This document shows, one piece after another, positions 6,826 to 16,033 of a stretch of DNA of 45,000 nucleotides. The stretch comes from Prevotella sp. (GTDB taxonomy: Bacteria; Bacteroidota; Bacteroidia; Bacteroidales; Bacteroidaceae), in the NCBI GenBank assembly GCA_017447515.1, contig JAFSNG010000009.1:1-45000 (forward strand), read 5' to 3'. The position numbers were made by a program, and so were the translations under genes. How positions within the stretch are numbered: position 1 is the stretch's first letter; the number at the start of each line of letters is the position of its first letter. The notes beneath the pieces were generated by a model. The model made no database searches and was not told the origin of the DNA. It was given only the letters and a program-made list of their open reading frames with translations.

Positions 6826-8437
6826 TATTGGGTTCTTCGAGTCCGATACCCTTCTTCTTGTCGACGGCCTTCAAAACGAAACCGAGGATGAGTGCGGCAA
6901 CACCTAGACCAGCTAGCATGAGCAGGGGTGCCGTATAGTCGAACTTCGTGGGGTCGGTAACGCCGGGGTTTGTCTTGTCGAGCACCTTGCCGATAAGCAG
7001 CGGGAACAGCCACAAACCGATGTTCTGAATCCAGAAGATGAGGGCATAGGCCGAACCAATGACCTTGGCGTCAACCAACTTGGGAACACTGGGCCACAGC
7101 GAGGCGGGAACCAGCGAGAACGAGGAACCGAGCACGAGGATGGTGACGTAGGCAATGACGATGCCGCCGACGGCTGAGTCCTTGAACAGCGGCAGGATGA
7201 AGGCGAACGTCAGGTGGCAGGCGATGAGCAACAGTGAACCGAGCACGAGCATCGAGGCTGCCTTACCCTTATGGTCGACGTATGAACCGAGGATTGGCGT
7301 GATGAGCACGGCCAGCAAGGGGAATACGGCGAAGATACTTTCTGCCGACTGACGCATATAGCCCATATAGCAATAAATAACGAGGGCGACAATCGATATG
7401 GCAAGCAAGCCGAACTTGCTCGAACTCTTCTTTTGGAAGTTGCTGGCGAAACCTGCGGCGGCCACAACGAGCATGATGATATACTGCACGATGGTCACGT
7501 CGGGCTGTGCCCAGAACGAATCGCTTGCAGGCTCGGTGAGTGTCAGGTTACACTGCAGCATGTTCACGGCGTACTTCTGGAAGGGGAAAATGGCTGAATA
7601 ATACAGCACGCACAGCAGGGCGACGAGCCAGAAGCCAAGGTCACTGAGTATAGTGCCGATGTCGCTAATCTTGAAGGGATCGTCCTTCTCCTCAGCCTCA
7701 CCAGTTTGTGCGTCGAGCTTGCGGTCCATGAAGAAGTAGACGATGGTCATCATGAGTGCAATACACATCAGGACCACACCGAAGGCAACGCTACGGCTGA
7801 CGCTAATCTCTCCGCCCAACTTGGCGAAGAACGGCGAGAAAATCATACACGTGGCAACACCCAGACGGGCCAATGCCATTTCGGAACCCATGGCCAAAGC
7901 CATCTCGCGCCCCTTGAACCATTTCACGATTCCGCGGCTCACCGTGATGCCGGCCATCTCGCAGCCGCAACCGAAGATCATGAATCCGCAGGCGGCAAAC
8001 TTGGCAGACGCAGGCATGCCAGCATAGAAAGGCGATACTCCCAGCTCTTCAAAGATGGGTATATAGTTGAGGTTGTTGGTAAACCACATTTCCAAGTCGC
8101 TGCCGGCGAAATTTTCATGGACAGCGTACCATTTGATAATGGCGCCGACCAGCATGACGGCCGCTGAGAGCACGGCGGTAAAACGTACGCCCATCTTGTC
8201 GAGAATGATGCCGGCGAAGATGAGGAAGAACACGAAGACGTTGAGGAATACCTCTGAGCCCTGCATCGTTCCGAATGCCGTTGAGTCCCAGCCGCGGGTC
8301 TCTTGCATCAAGTCCTTGATGGGTGAGAGGATGTCCATGAAGATGTAGCTGCAGAACATGGCAAGTGCCAAGAGCAGTAAAGCGGTCCAGCGCATTCCTG
8401 CGCTGTCGCGAAGTGTTTTTTGAATTGCTTGTGTCAT
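6815..8437 (-). CDS. Major facilitator superfamily transporter
   Basis: 540 residues with about twelve hydrophobic helices. The start is the ATG at 8437 (MTQAIQKTLRDSAG), giving a short cytoplasmic N terminus before helix 1 (WTALLLLALAMFCSYIFMD). The MFS signature after helix 2 is visible as GIILDKMGVRF, and the second half repeats it as GSYVDHKGKA. A cytoplasmic loop with DRKLDAQTGEAEEKDDPFK divides the halves, as usual. The substrate cannot be inferred. It resembles the family of bacterial MFS proteins related to MFSD1-type carriers, but I am not certain. It is downstream of the dipeptidyl-peptidase gene by 48 bp, a spacing filled with three AATAACGA-type octamers. Uptake of peptidase products is possible but unproven. 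Confidence 0.75.
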   Translation of the reverse strand: MTQAIQKTLRDSAGMRWTALLLLALAMFCSYIFMDILSPIKDLMQETRGWDSTAFGTMQGSEVFLNVFVFFLIFAGIILDKMGVRFTAVLSAAVMLVGAIIKWYAVHENFAGSDLEMWFTNNLNYIPIFEELGVSPFYAGMPASAKFAACGFMIFGCGCEMAGITVSRGIVKWFKGREMALAMGSEMALARLGVATCMIFSPFFAKLGGEISVSRSVAFGVVLMCIALMMTIVYFFMDRKLDAQTGEAEEKDDPFKISDIGTILSDLGFWLVALLCVLYYSAIFPFQKYAVNMLQCNLTLTEPASDSFWAQPDVTIVQYIIMLVVAAAGFASNFQKKSSSKFGLLAISIVALVIYCYMGYMRQSAESIFAVFPLLAVLITPILGSYVDHKGKAASMLVLGSLLLIACHLTFAFILPLFKDSAVGGIVIAYVTILVLGSSFSLVPASLWPSVPKLVDAKVIGSAYALIFWIQNIGLWLFPLLIGKVLDKTNPGVTDPTKFDYTAPLLMLAGLGVAALILGFVLKAVDKKKGIGLEEPNIKS

Positions 8438-8452
8438 TATTATTGTTTTTTG

Positions 8453-8476
8453 TCGTTATATCGTTATTTCGTTATT
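8453..8476 (-). repeat. Three AATAACGA-type octamers upstream of the MFS start codon
   Basis: On the minus strand the units read AATAACGA, AATAACGA, TATAACGA, ending 16 bp upstream of the MFS ATG. The same octamer, in the same orientation relative to the gene, occurs just upstream of leuA (13124-13138) and leuB (18165-18188). Confidence 0.6.
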
Positions 8477-8485
8477 ACGAAAGTT

Positions 8486-10684
8486 CTATTTCAGCCAGCG
8501 GTCCAGCCAGTCGAAGAACGTCCTTTGCCAAAGCACACCGTTTTGGGGCTTCAATACCCAGTGATTCTCGTCGGGGAACACAAGGAACTCCGCGGGAATG
8601 CCCTTCATGCGGGCAGCATTGAACGCCGACATACCCTGCGTGTAGTTGATGCGGTAATCCTTCTCGCCGTGGATGCAAAGGATGGGTGTGTCCCATTTCT
8701 CCACCATCTTGTGCGGCGAATCGTGGTAAGTCTTCTTGGCGCGAGGCATTTGCGGGCGGTGCCAATAGGCCTCGTCGTATTCCCAGTTCGAGAACCAGTT
8801 CTCCTCGGTTTCCAAGTACATCGCAGCGAGGTTGAAGGCTCCGTCGTGGGCGATGAAAGCTTTGAAGCGTTTTTTGTGGATGCCGGCGAGGTAGTAGACA
8901 CTGAAACCGCCGAAGCTTGCACCGACGGCGCCCAAGCGGTCGCGGTCAACGAAGGGTAGTGAGTCTGCGGCAAAGTCAATGGCACTAAGGTAGTCATCCA
9001 TACACTGACCAGTCCAGTCACCCGAGATTTCTTCCTTCCACTCCTGTCCGAAGCCGGGCAGACCGTGACGGTTTGGTGCTACGACGACATAACCGTTGGC
9101 AGCCATCATCTGGAAATTCCAGCGGTATGACCAGAACTGAGAGACAGGGCTTTGCGGACCACCCTCACAGAAGAGCAGGGTGGGGTATTTCTTGCCTTCC
9201 TCGTAGTTGGCAGGCAGCATCACCCAGACGAGTTCCTTCTTGCCGTCGGTGGTTGGCACCCAGTATTGTTGCATTTTGCCGAACGTCAGCTGCGAAAGGA
9301 TGTGGTCGTTTTCGTGAGTGAGCTGAGTGATGGCAGCGGGTGAACCGCTGCCCGCGCGCTTCGCTGCGGGTGTTACCATGTAAATATCCGTAGGAGCAGA
9401 GAGGCTCTGACGAGTGGCGAGGATGCGCTGTCCGTTGTTGGCCATCTGGATACTGGTCCAGTCGTCCCAAGTTTCGGTAAGTTGAGAGACATCCCCTTTT
9501 TGGCTGGCAACGTACATGTTACAGCATCCGTGCCAAACGCTGAGGAAATAGAACTGCGGGTCGGCGGCCTTCACCTTTTTGCCGCTGACAGGAGCCCAGC
9601 AGAAGGCATCGACGTCACTCTGCCAATTGAGATAGCGCTTCGAACCATTCTCCAGCGAATAGATGCACAGGCGGTTCAGGTCGGCCTCGTAACCGTCGCG
9701 TTCCATCGAAAGCCATGCTACATATTTCCCGTCGGGCGAGAACTGTGGATTTTGGTCGTAACCGACATTGTTCACAAGGTTCTCCTTTGCATTTACGGCT
9801 TGAGTTGCCAATGTAATCGTAGGATCAACCTTCGGCGCAACATAGTTGGCAGGCTTGCAGAGATTTTTCGTCTCGCGGGTACCTATATTATATAAGTATA
9901 TGTCCGAATCGGTAGAAATGCTATACTCCAGTCCAGTTTTCTTGCGACAGGTGTAAGCAATAGTCTTTGAGTCGGGACTCCAAACCAGCTGTTCGATACC
10001 GCCGAAGGGTTCCATAGGACATTCGTACGGCTCTCCTTCGAGGATGTCTGTTCCGTTATTGGCGATGACCAAATCATCGCCCACTTCATAGACAAACGGA
10101 TGCTGGATGCTTTCCACGTAATGGTCCCAATGACGATACATCAGGTCAGTAACTAGACGACCTGTGGCCTTAGGCAGGTCCTCAGGTTTTTTCTTGATAA
10201 CCTCATGGAAGGGTAGCGACTTGATGATGATGACTTGCTTGCGGTCGGGCGAGAACTTGAAACCCTCGACGTTGCCATCGGTTTTTGACAGCTGACGACG
10301 CTCTGAACCGTCGGCCTTCATACACCATATTTCGCCACCGCTGACAAAGGCAATGGTCTGAGCGTCCAACCACGTTGGGTCGGTCTCGCTCTTGGCGCTG
10401 GTGCTCAGTTGCTGATTCCCGGTTCCATCGGCATTCATGATGCAGATAACCTGGCGGCTCTTGTTCTGTTTGACACTGTAGTAACCTACCTGATAGATTA
10501 CTCGACTGCCGTCGGGAGAGGCCTCGACACCTCCGATGCGTCCCATCGCCCACAAGGCCTCAGGAGTCATCATTCGACTCGTCAGTTTGATGTTACTTTT
10601 TCCAATCACGTCACTTTCCGTTGATTTACCTGTAGCGCTTACTGTAATCAGTAAAGCCGCCACAAAAGTCAATATTTTTTTCAT
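8486..10684 (-). CDS. dpp5: Secreted S9 serine peptidase, dipeptidyl-peptidase 5 type
   Basis: 732 residues from the ATG at 10684 (MKKILTFVAALLITVSATG, a signal peptide); an upstream in-frame ATG lies before the promoter. An N-terminal beta-propeller region (repeated SPDG/WSPDSK blocks, residues about 40-450) precedes an alpha/beta-hydrolase domain. Catalytic residues visible: Ser590 in GASFGG, Asp676 in EKDYRIN, His708 in DENHW. The segment DLPKATGRLVTDLMYRHWD closely resembles Porphyromonas gingivalis DPP5 as I remember it. Such periplasmic enzymes release dipeptides from oligopeptides during amino-acid catabolism. An MFS transporter gene follows 48 bp downstream. A loop with AKRAGSGSPAAITQ appears longer than in relatives and is encoded by a palindrome pair at 9332-9370. 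Confidence 0.85.
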   Translation of the reverse strand: MKKILTFVAALLITVSATGKSTESDVIGKSNIKLTSRMMTPEALWAMGRIGGVEASPDGSRVIYQVGYYSVKQNKSRQVICIMNADGTGNQQLSTSAKSETDPTWLDAQTIAFVSGGEIWCMKADGSERRQLSKTDGNVEGFKFSPDRKQVIIIKSLPFHEVIKKKPEDLPKATGRLVTDLMYRHWDHYVESIQHPFVYEVGDDLVIANNGTDILEGEPYECPMEPFGGIEQLVWSPDSKTIAYTCRKKTGLEYSISTDSDIYLYNIGTRETKNLCKPANYVAPKVDPTITLATQAVNAKENLVNNVGYDQNPQFSPDGKYVAWLSMERDGYEADLNRLCIYSLENGSKRYLNWQSDVDAFCWAPVSGKKVKAADPQFYFLSVWHGCCNMYVASQKGDVSQLTETWDDWTSIQMANNGQRILATRQSLSAPTDIYMVTPAAKRAGSGSPAAITQLTHENDHILSQLTFGKMQQYWVPTTDGKKELVWVMLPANYEEGKKYPTLLFCEGGPQSPVSQFWSYRWNFQMMAANGYVVVAPNRHGLPGFGQEWKEEISGDWTGQCMDDYLSAIDFAADSLPFVDRDRLGAVGASFGGFSVYYLAGIHKKRFKAFIAHDGAFNLAAMYLETEENWFSNWEYDEAYWHRPQMPRAKKTYHDSPHKMVEKWDTPILCIHGEKDYRINYTQGMSAFNAARMKGIPAEFLVFPDENHWVLKPQNGVLWQRTFFDWLDRWLK
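9332..9370 (-). repeat. Two adjacent GC-rich hairpins inside the dpp5 gene
   Basis: GGCAGCGG (9332-9339) pairs with CCGCTGCC (9345-9352), and CCCGC (9351-9355) pairs with GCGGG (9366-9370). On the coding strand the first palindrome encodes GSGSPAA and has a GGTTCACCC centre, resembling the hairpin at 6298-6320, which encodes VAGSPRD. Confidence 0.75.
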
Positions 10685-10704
10685 AATTATTGAATATTTG
10701 CGTG

Positions 10705-10712
10705 CAAAGGTA
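10705..10712 (-). promoter_or_regulatory. -7 element for dpp5 (minus strand)
   Basis: CAAAGGTA on the plus strand is TACCTTTG on the minus strand, matching TAnnTTTG. It would give a leader of about 14 bases before the ATG at 10684. No good -33 TTTG is evident at the usual spacing. Confidence 0.5.
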
Positions 10713-10728
10713 CAAAAAATCCCAAACT

Positions 10729-10762
10729 TTTGCATCTAAACCCCAAACTTTTTGTACCTTTG
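10729..10762 (+). promoter_or_regulatory. Promoter for the TPR/SpoIIE phosphatase gene
   Basis: TTTG at 10729-10732 and TACCTTTG at 10755-10762, with a 22-bp spacer. The start site would be near 10769, giving a leader of about 24 bases before the ATG at 10793. It is divergent from the dpp5 -7 element at 10705-10712. Confidence 0.6.
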
Positions 10763-10792
10763 CAACGAAATGAACCGAAAAGTCATAGAAAT

Positions 10793-12874
10793 ATGAACAA
10801 GACGAAACTATTCCGAGTGACTCTGATGCTGCTGATAGTCGTCATGTGTCTTACATCGTGCCGATATGCCCGCCAACAGCGTGAAATACGCGCTAGCCGT
10901 GCCGATAGCGTCATTTTTGCTGTCGGTGTCACAAAGGATTATGAGCGTATGCGTGAGGTGACGGATAGTTTTGAAATGGCCGGAGATATTTCTGCGTTAA
11001 ATGCCAATCGTTGGCGCGGAGTGTCGTATTACCGTCAGGGACAGTATCGTATGGCAGAAATCTGTTATCGCAAGGCCTTGGATAATGAGGTGAAGAATGA
11101 CCTTGACCAGTTGAGTTACAACAAGGTTACACGACGCTTGTCTGAGATTCTTTTGGTAAAGGGTGACTATGAGGGAGCCCTGCAAATTGCCATTCCTGCA
11201 GTCAAGAAAATGGAAGAGTCGGGTATTGGCTCAGACATTGACTATGCCATTTTGCTGAACAATATCGGTTGTTGCCAGTTGAATATGGGCCAGGATGAAG
11301 AAGCCAACCAAAGTTTTATCACTGCTCGCGGACATTATGCCAATCGATGGCAGTCGGACACAACAGGACGAGGATTCCAAGAGGCTGTCATAGGTACGGT
11401 TTATACCAGTCAGGCATATATCAACACCCGTCGCTATGCAGAATCCATCTATTGGATTGACCGTACGGAGATGCTGCTGAACAAGTATCGTCAAAGACAC
11501 GATGCACGTACAGAGTATTTTGACGAATACCAAGGCCGTATAGAAATTATGCGTGCCGTAGCCTTACAGGGCTTGCATAAAGACCAAGAGGCAGCAGAGG
11601 CTTACAAACGTTTCCAGAAGACCAACTTTGCCAAGACGCCGGCCGGACATATCAATGGTACAGAATATCTGGTGGTGGCTCACCGATACCAAGAAGCGGC
11701 ATATAACTACCGTTTTTTGGATAAAGCGATGACCGATTGGGGTATGGAGCCCTCTATTGACAATATCCAACTCTATATGTTGCCTAAGTATTGGGCGAAT
11801 GCTGAAGCTGGTCGTCGTGACTCGGCACGTGTTGCAGGGGAACGTATCCTTGCAATTCTTGATTCGGCCATTACGGCACAGAAGAACAGTTCTATTGCCG
11901 AACTGGCTACTATCTACGATACACAGGGAAAAGAAAAGGCGATTGCAGACCGCGAGATGGAACTGACTCACCAGCGACTTTATAGCACGGGTGTTGCACT
12001 GGTTCTGCTCATCATCTTCTTTACGACATATACCTTGCACAAACGTAAGGCAGCGCATAAACTGGCAGCCGCCCACCAGAATTTGGAAGAGGCTCATGGC
12101 AAACTACAGGTAGCTTACGACCAGTTGGAGAAGACTACCAAGGCTAAAGAGCGTATTGAAAGTGAACTGCGCATTGCCCGCGATATTCAGATGTCGATGG
12201 TTCCCAACGTATTCCCTGATCGCAAGGGACTGGACATGAACGCATACATTCAGCCAGCGAAGGAAGTCGGTGGTGACCTCTATGGTTACCTGCTTCAGGG
12301 CGACGAATTGTACTTCTGTCTCGGCGACGTTAGTGGTAAGGGCGTGCCTGCATCTCTGTTTATGGCTCAGGCCATCCGTCTGTTCCGTGTACTGGCAACA
12401 GGACACATGATGCCTGCCGACATTGCCACCAACATCAACAATGCACTGACGGAAGACAACGAGCAGGGTATGTTTGTCACGATGTTCATTGGACTCATCC
12501 ATCTTGACACAGGGCGTATGGACTTCACGAATGCCGGTCATAATCCTCCGGTTATCGGCACCAACGGCAAGGGTGAATTCCTGCCGATGGAATCGAATGC
12601 ACCCATTGGTCTCTGGCCTGGAATAGAATATGTTGGCGAGAGTTATGAAAACATCAAGGGACATTCATTGCTTGTCTATAGTGACGGACTGAACGAGGCT
12701 GAGAACATGGAACAGGAGCAGTTCAGCGACGAGCGAATTCTTGAAGTACTTAGCAGAACCAACTACACTACCAGCAAAGAGGTCATTGACGCACTTGTAG
12801 AGGAAGTAGAGAAACACCGTAACGGAGCAGATCCTAACGACGACCTGACGATGCTTTGTCTAAGGATAAAGTGA
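10793..12874 (+). CDS. Membrane-bound TPR protein with SpoIIE/RsbU-type PP2C phosphatase domain
   Basis: 693 residues from the ATG at 10793. The N terminus (MNKTKLFRVTLMLLIVVMCLTSC) has a lipobox-like LTSC, suggesting a lipid-anchored or exported N terminus. Residues about 40-380 are helical TPR-type repeats (YRQGQYRMAEICYRKALDNE, AILLNNIGCCQLNMGQDEEA). A transmembrane helix (STGVALVLLIIFFTTYTL) at about residue 400 precedes a coiled coil (QNLEEAHGKLQVAYDQLEK). The C-terminal phosphatase has ELRIARDIQMSMVP, AKEVGGDLYGY (metal Asp), LGDVSGKGVPASLFMA and SDGLNEAEN. RsbU-type enzymes dephosphorylate anti-sigma-factor antagonists, so this looks like an envelope sensor signalling inward. The partner is not in the window. 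No downstream gene is close. Confidence 0.85.
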   Translation: MNKTKLFRVTLMLLIVVMCLTSCRYARQQREIRASRADSVIFAVGVTKDYERMREVTDSFEMAGDISALNANRWRGVSYYRQGQYRMAEICYRKALDNEVKNDLDQLSYNKVTRRLSEILLVKGDYEGALQIAIPAVKKMEESGIGSDIDYAILLNNIGCCQLNMGQDEEANQSFITARGHYANRWQSDTTGRGFQEAVIGTVYTSQAYINTRRYAESIYWIDRTEMLLNKYRQRHDARTEYFDEYQGRIEIMRAVALQGLHKDQEAAEAYKRFQKTNFAKTPAGHINGTEYLVVAHRYQEAAYNYRFLDKAMTDWGMEPSIDNIQLYMLPKYWANAEAGRRDSARVAGERILAILDSAITAQKNSSIAELATIYDTQGKEKAIADREMELTHQRLYSTGVALVLLIIFFTTYTLHKRKAAHKLAAAHQNLEEAHGKLQVAYDQLEKTTKAKERIESELRIARDIQMSMVPNVFPDRKGLDMNAYIQPAKEVGGDLYGYLLQGDELYFCLGDVSGKGVPASLFMAQAIRLFRVLATGHMMPADIATNINNALTEDNEQGMFVTMFIGLIHLDTGRMDFTNAGHNPPVIGTNGKGEFLPMESNAPIGLWPGIEYVGESYENIKGHSLLVYSDGLNEAENMEQEQFSDERILEVLSRTNYTTSKEVIDALVEEVEKHRNGADPNDDLTMLCLRIK

Positions 12875-12910
12875 TTATTTTACGAATTAAGTTAAAAAAG
12901 TGACAAATTG

Positions 12911-12942
12911 TTTGGTGGTTTCAGAAGAATTGCGTACTTTTG
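12911..12942 (+). promoter_or_regulatory. Promoter of the leu/cim operon
   Basis: TTTG at 12911-12914, a 20-bp spacer and TACTTTTG at 12935-12942 match the Bacteroidetes consensus. The predicted start near 12949 puts the leader-peptide ATG about 22 bases into the transcript. Confidence 0.75.
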
Positions 12943-12970
12943 CAGCCGATAAACGGAAAAAAGAGTAAAA

Positions 12971-13051
12971 ATGAAAAGTCTGACCCTGATTAGCAACCTG
13001 ATTATTATTCGACTGCGTAAAGCTGCCGGAAGTGACAGGGTATGTATATAA
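12971..13051 (+). CDS. leuL: Leader peptide of the branched-chain amino-acid operon (26 codons)
   Basis: A small open frame beginning MKSLTLISNLIIIRLRK and ending TAA at 13049-13051. It has four Leu codons (all CTG) and five Ile codons (ATT four times, three consecutively, and one ATA) in 26 codons. It starts about 22 bases after the predicted transcription start and ends about 27 bp before a terminator stem. Ribosome stalling at Leu or Ile codons would cover ACCCTG (12983-12988), which can pair with CAGGGT (13036-13041), freeing the antiterminator segment. This is the architecture of enterobacterial leu/ilv attenuators. Peptide and RNA pairings are seen in the sequence; the regulatory action is inferred. 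No sequence relation to E. coli LeuL is claimed. Confidence 0.8.
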   Translation: MKSLTLISNLIIIRLRKAAGSDRVCI

Positions 13052-13112
13052 TTAAGGTATAAGACAATACAATACAGAGCCTTTCTCACTTCCGGGTGGA
13101 GAGAGGCTTTTT
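13026..13112 (+). promoter_or_regulatory. Attenuator: antiterminator/terminator switch before leuA
   Basis: Terminator: GCCTTTCTC (13079-13087) pairs with GAGAGAGGC (13099-13107), with one G-U pair, followed by TTTTT at 13108-13112. Antiterminator: CCGGAAGTGA (13026-13035), inside the leader-peptide frame, is perfectly complementary over 10 bases to TCACTTCCGG (13086-13095). That partner is the 3' end of the terminator's left arm plus its loop, so the two structures exclude each other. A third pairing, ACCCTG 12983-12988 with CAGGGT 13036-13041, can act as the pre-emptor. Confidence 0.8.
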
Positions 13113-13123
13113 CGTATTTTCGT

Positions 13124-13138
13124 AATAACGTATAACGA
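13124..13138 (+). repeat. AATAACGA-type repeat upstream of leuA
   Basis: Reads AATAACGTATAACGA, 19 bp upstream of the leuA ATG. It is related to the octamer arrays at 8453-8476 and 18165-18188. Confidence 0.5.
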
Positions 13139-13157
13139 TATTAAAGACAAAACTAAG

Positions 13158-14660
13158 ATGAGTGACAGATTGTTTATTTTCGACACGACGCTACGCGATG
13201 GTGAGCAGGTGCCTGGATGCCAGCTGAATACGGTAGAGAAAATTCAGGTGGCGAAGGCCTTGGAGCAGTTGGGCGTCGACGTGATTGAAGCAGGATTTCC
13301 AGTGTCAAGTCCAGGTGACTACAATAGTGTGATTGAGATTTCGAAGGCCGTTACTTGGCCCACGATTTGTGCGCTGACGCGTGCTGTTGAACATGATATT
13401 GACGTGGCTGTCGAAGCATTGCAGTATGCTAAGCACAAGCGCATTCACACAGGTATCGGCACGAGCGATGAGCATATTCAGTATAAATTCAATTCTACAC
13501 GCGAACGCATTCTGGAGCAGGCTGTTGCTGCCACGAAATACGCCAAACGTTTCGTTGATGACGTGGAATTCTACTGCGAGGATGCGGGGCGCACGGACAA
13601 CGAATACTTGGCGCAGGTAGTGGAGGCAGTCATCAAGGCTGGTGCAACAGTGATAAATATTCCTGACACAACCGGCTATTGTCTTCCTTCGGAGTACTAC
13701 GACAAGATTAAGTATCTGAAAGAACACGTTGACGGCATCGATGCCTGTATCATTTCGACCCATTGTCACAATGATCTTGGTTTGGCAACGGCCAATACGC
13801 TGAACGGTGTGTTGGCGGGTGCACGCCAAGTAGAGGTAACCATCAACGGTATTGGAGAACGTGCGGGCAACACGTCGCTCGAAGAGATCGCGATGATTCT
13901 GAAATGTCACAAGTCCATAGACATCGAAACGAACATCAATACGACGAAAATTTATCCGATGAGCCGTATGGTTTCGTCGTTGATGAACATGCCCGTTCAG
14001 CCAAACAAGGCCATCGTTGGTCGCAACGCCTTTGCTCACTCTTCAGGCATTCATCAGGACGGCGTATTGAAGAATGTACATACGTACGAGATTATTGACC
14101 CTAGAGATGTCGGAATAGACGTCGACTCTATTGTGTTGACAGCTCGAAGTGGTCGTGCGGCTCTTAAGCACCGCCTGATGATCAACGGTGTGGACGTGAG
14201 CGACGAGCATAAGATTGACAAGATTTACGAGCAATTCCTCGTGTTGGCCGACCAAAAGAAAGAGGTGACCGATGCCGACGTGATGATGCTGGCTGGTGCC
14301 GATGTGGCTGACACGCACGCCGTTAAGCTCGACTTCCTGCAAGTGACTACGGGTAAGGGCGTGAAGTCTGTGGCAAGTATCGGACTGGATATCAGCGGTC
14401 AGAAGTTCGAGGCTGCTGCCAGTGGAAACGGACCTGTGGATGCTGCCATCAAGGCGCTGAAAAAGATTATCATGAAACAGATGACGCTGAAAGAGTTTAC
14501 CATTCAGGCCATCTCGAAGGGCAGCGACGATGTCGGAAAAGTACACATGCAGGTTGAGTACAACGGCAATCTTTATTATGGCTTTGGTGCCAATACTGAC
14601 ATCGTGACGGCCTCGGTCGAAGCGTACATCGATTGTATTAACAAATTTAAAGTAGAATGA
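13158..14660 (+). CDS. leuA: 2-isopropylmalate synthase
   Basis: 500 residues. It condenses 2-oxoisovalerate with acetyl-CoA, the first committed step of leucine synthesis, in the cytoplasm. The HMGL-like TIM barrel begins [16 protein letters not shown] (metal-binding Asp, Arg-Asp-Gly-Glu motif). The barrel also shows the [15 protein letters not shown] metal-histidine motif, [14 protein letters not shown], and [13 protein letters not shown]. The C-terminal regulatory domain, from about residue 380 ([27 protein letters not shown]), is the usual leucine-binding feedback domain. Length is typical of long-form LeuA. It is first in the operon, preceded by the attenuator, and its stop overlaps the leuC start (ATGA). 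Confidence 0.95.
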   Translation: MSDRLFIFDTTLRDGEQVPGCQLNTVEKIQVAKALEQLGVDVIEAGFPVSSPGDYNSVIEISKAVTWPTICALTRAVEHDIDVAVEALQYAKHKRIHTGIGTSDEHIQYKFNSTRERILEQAVAATKYAKRFVDDVEFYCEDAGRTDNEYLAQVVEAVIKAGATVINIPDTTGYCLPSEYYDKIKYLKEHVDGIDACIISTHCHNDLGLATANTLNGVLAGARQVEVTINGIGERAGNTSLEEIAMILKCHKSIDIETNINTTKIYPMSRMVSSLMNMPVQPNKAIVGRNAFAHSSGIHQDGVLKNVHTYEIIDPRDVGIDVDSIVLTARSGRAALKHRLMINGVDVSDEHKIDKIYEQFLVLADQKKEVTDADVMMLAGADVADTHAVKLDFLQVTTGKGVKSVASIGLDISGQKFEAAASGNGPVDAAIKALKKIIMKQMTLKEFTIQAISKGSDDVGKVHMQVEYNGNLYYGFGANTDIVTASVEAYIDCINKFKVE

Positions 14661-16033
14661 ATACATTATTTGACAAAATATGGGATGCTCATGTGGTGCA
14701 AGTCGTTGATGACGGGCCTACGCAGCTATACATCGACCAATTGTATTGCCATGAGGTCACGTCGCCGCAGGCCTTCGAAGGCATGAGGGCTAGGGGATTG
14801 CAGTGTTTCCGTCCTAAACAGATATTCTGCATGCCCGATCACAATACGCCGACTCACGATCAGGACAAACCCATCGAAGACCCCGTGTCTCGTAAGCAAG
14901 TGGATTTATTGGCAAAAAATGCTGCTGACTTCGGGCTGACGCATTATGGCATGTTTTCGAAAGACAACGGCATCATTCATGTCGTTGGCCCCGAGAAGGG
15001 TCTTTCACTGCCTGGCATGACCATTGTCTGTGGCGACTCGCACACCTCTACGCATGGCGCGATGGGTGCTGTGGCCTTCGGCATCGGCACGTCGGAAGTA
15101 GAGATGGTGATGGCTTCGCAATGCATTCTGCAACAGAAACCGAAATCGATGCGCATCAGTATCAACGGGAAGCTTGGTAAAGGTGTTACAGCAAAGGATG
15201 TTGCCCTCTACTTGATGGCGCAACTCACCACCAGCGGTGCAACAGGCTATTTTGTAGAGTATGCAGGTGATGTTGTGAAAGCACTCTCGATGGAGGGTCG
15301 CCTGACACTCTGTAACCTCTCGATAGAGATGGGCGCGCGTGGTGGGTTCATTGCTCCTGACGAAGTGACCTTTGATTACGTCAAAGGTAAAGAATACGCC
15401 CCTAAGGGTGAAGACTGGGATAAGGCCGTCGCTTATTGGAAGACGCTGAAAAGCGGTGATGACGCCGTATTCGACAAGGAATTGGCCTACGAGGCCTGCG
15501 ATATTCAGCCACGCATCACATACGGCACGAATCCAGGTATGGGCATTGGTATTACTGAGTCTATTCCTATGGAGGGTGATGCCAACTTCGAGAAAGCCCT
15601 GCAATATATGGGCTTTAAGGCTGGCGAATGTCTGTTAGGCAAACCAATTGACTACGTATTCCTTGGTGCTTGCACCAATGGTCGCATTGAGGACTTCCGC
15701 GCCTTTGCGTCTATCGTCAGGGGGAGAAATAAGTCCGACAACGTCGTCGCTTGGCTGGTGCCAGGCTCGTGGGCTGTCCGCAAGCAGATTGAAGAAGAAG
15801 GTCTTGATAAAGTGCTTGAAGCTTCCGGCTTCGAGATTCGCCAGCCAGGCTGTTCAGCTTGCCTCGCGATGAACGACGACAAGGTGCCGTCCGGCAAATA
15901 TGCCGTATCGACATCGAATCGCAACTTCGAAGGCCGTCAAGGTCCCGGTGCCCGCACCATCCTCGCATCACCCTTAGTAGCTGCAGCTGCAGCAGTAACA
16001 GGCGTAATAACTGACCCAAGAGAATTATTATGA
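14657..16033 (+). CDS. leuC: 3-isopropylmalate/citramalate dehydratase, large subunit
   Basis: 458 residues, an aconitase-superfamily 4Fe-4S subunit that isomerises 2-isopropylmalate to 3-isopropylmalate with LeuD. The start [14 protein letters not shown] matches the LeuC N terminus, and [28 protein letters not shown] is the conserved active-site block. Cluster ligands are expected in [12 protein letters not shown] and GCSACLAMN, all present. The ATG overlaps the leuA stop by 4 bp, and its own stop overlaps leuD in the same way, so translation is coupled through leuA-leuC-leuD. With CimA in the same operon, the enzyme would also process citramalate (established chemistry in other organisms; inferred here). 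Confidence 0.95.
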   Translation: MNTLFDKIWDAHVVQVVDDGPTQLYIDQLYCHEVTSPQAFEGMRARGLQCFRPKQIFCMPDHNTPTHDQDKPIEDPVSRKQVDLLAKNAADFGLTHYGMFSKDNGIIHVVGPEKGLSLPGMTIVCGDSHTSTHGAMGAVAFGIGTSEVEMVMASQCILQQKPKSMRISINGKLGKGVTAKDVALYLMAQLTTSGATGYFVEYAGDVVKALSMEGRLTLCNLSIEMGARGGFIAPDEVTFDYVKGKEYAPKGEDWDKAVAYWKTLKSGDDAVFDKELAYEACDIQPRITYGTNPGMGIGITESIPMEGDANFEKALQYMGFKAGECLLGKPIDYVFLGACTNGRIEDFRAFASIVRGRNKSDNVVAWLVPGSWAVRKQIEEEGLDKVLEASGFEIRQPGCSACLAMNDDKVPSGKYAVSTSNRNFEGRQGPGARTILASPLVAAAAAVTGVITDPRELL

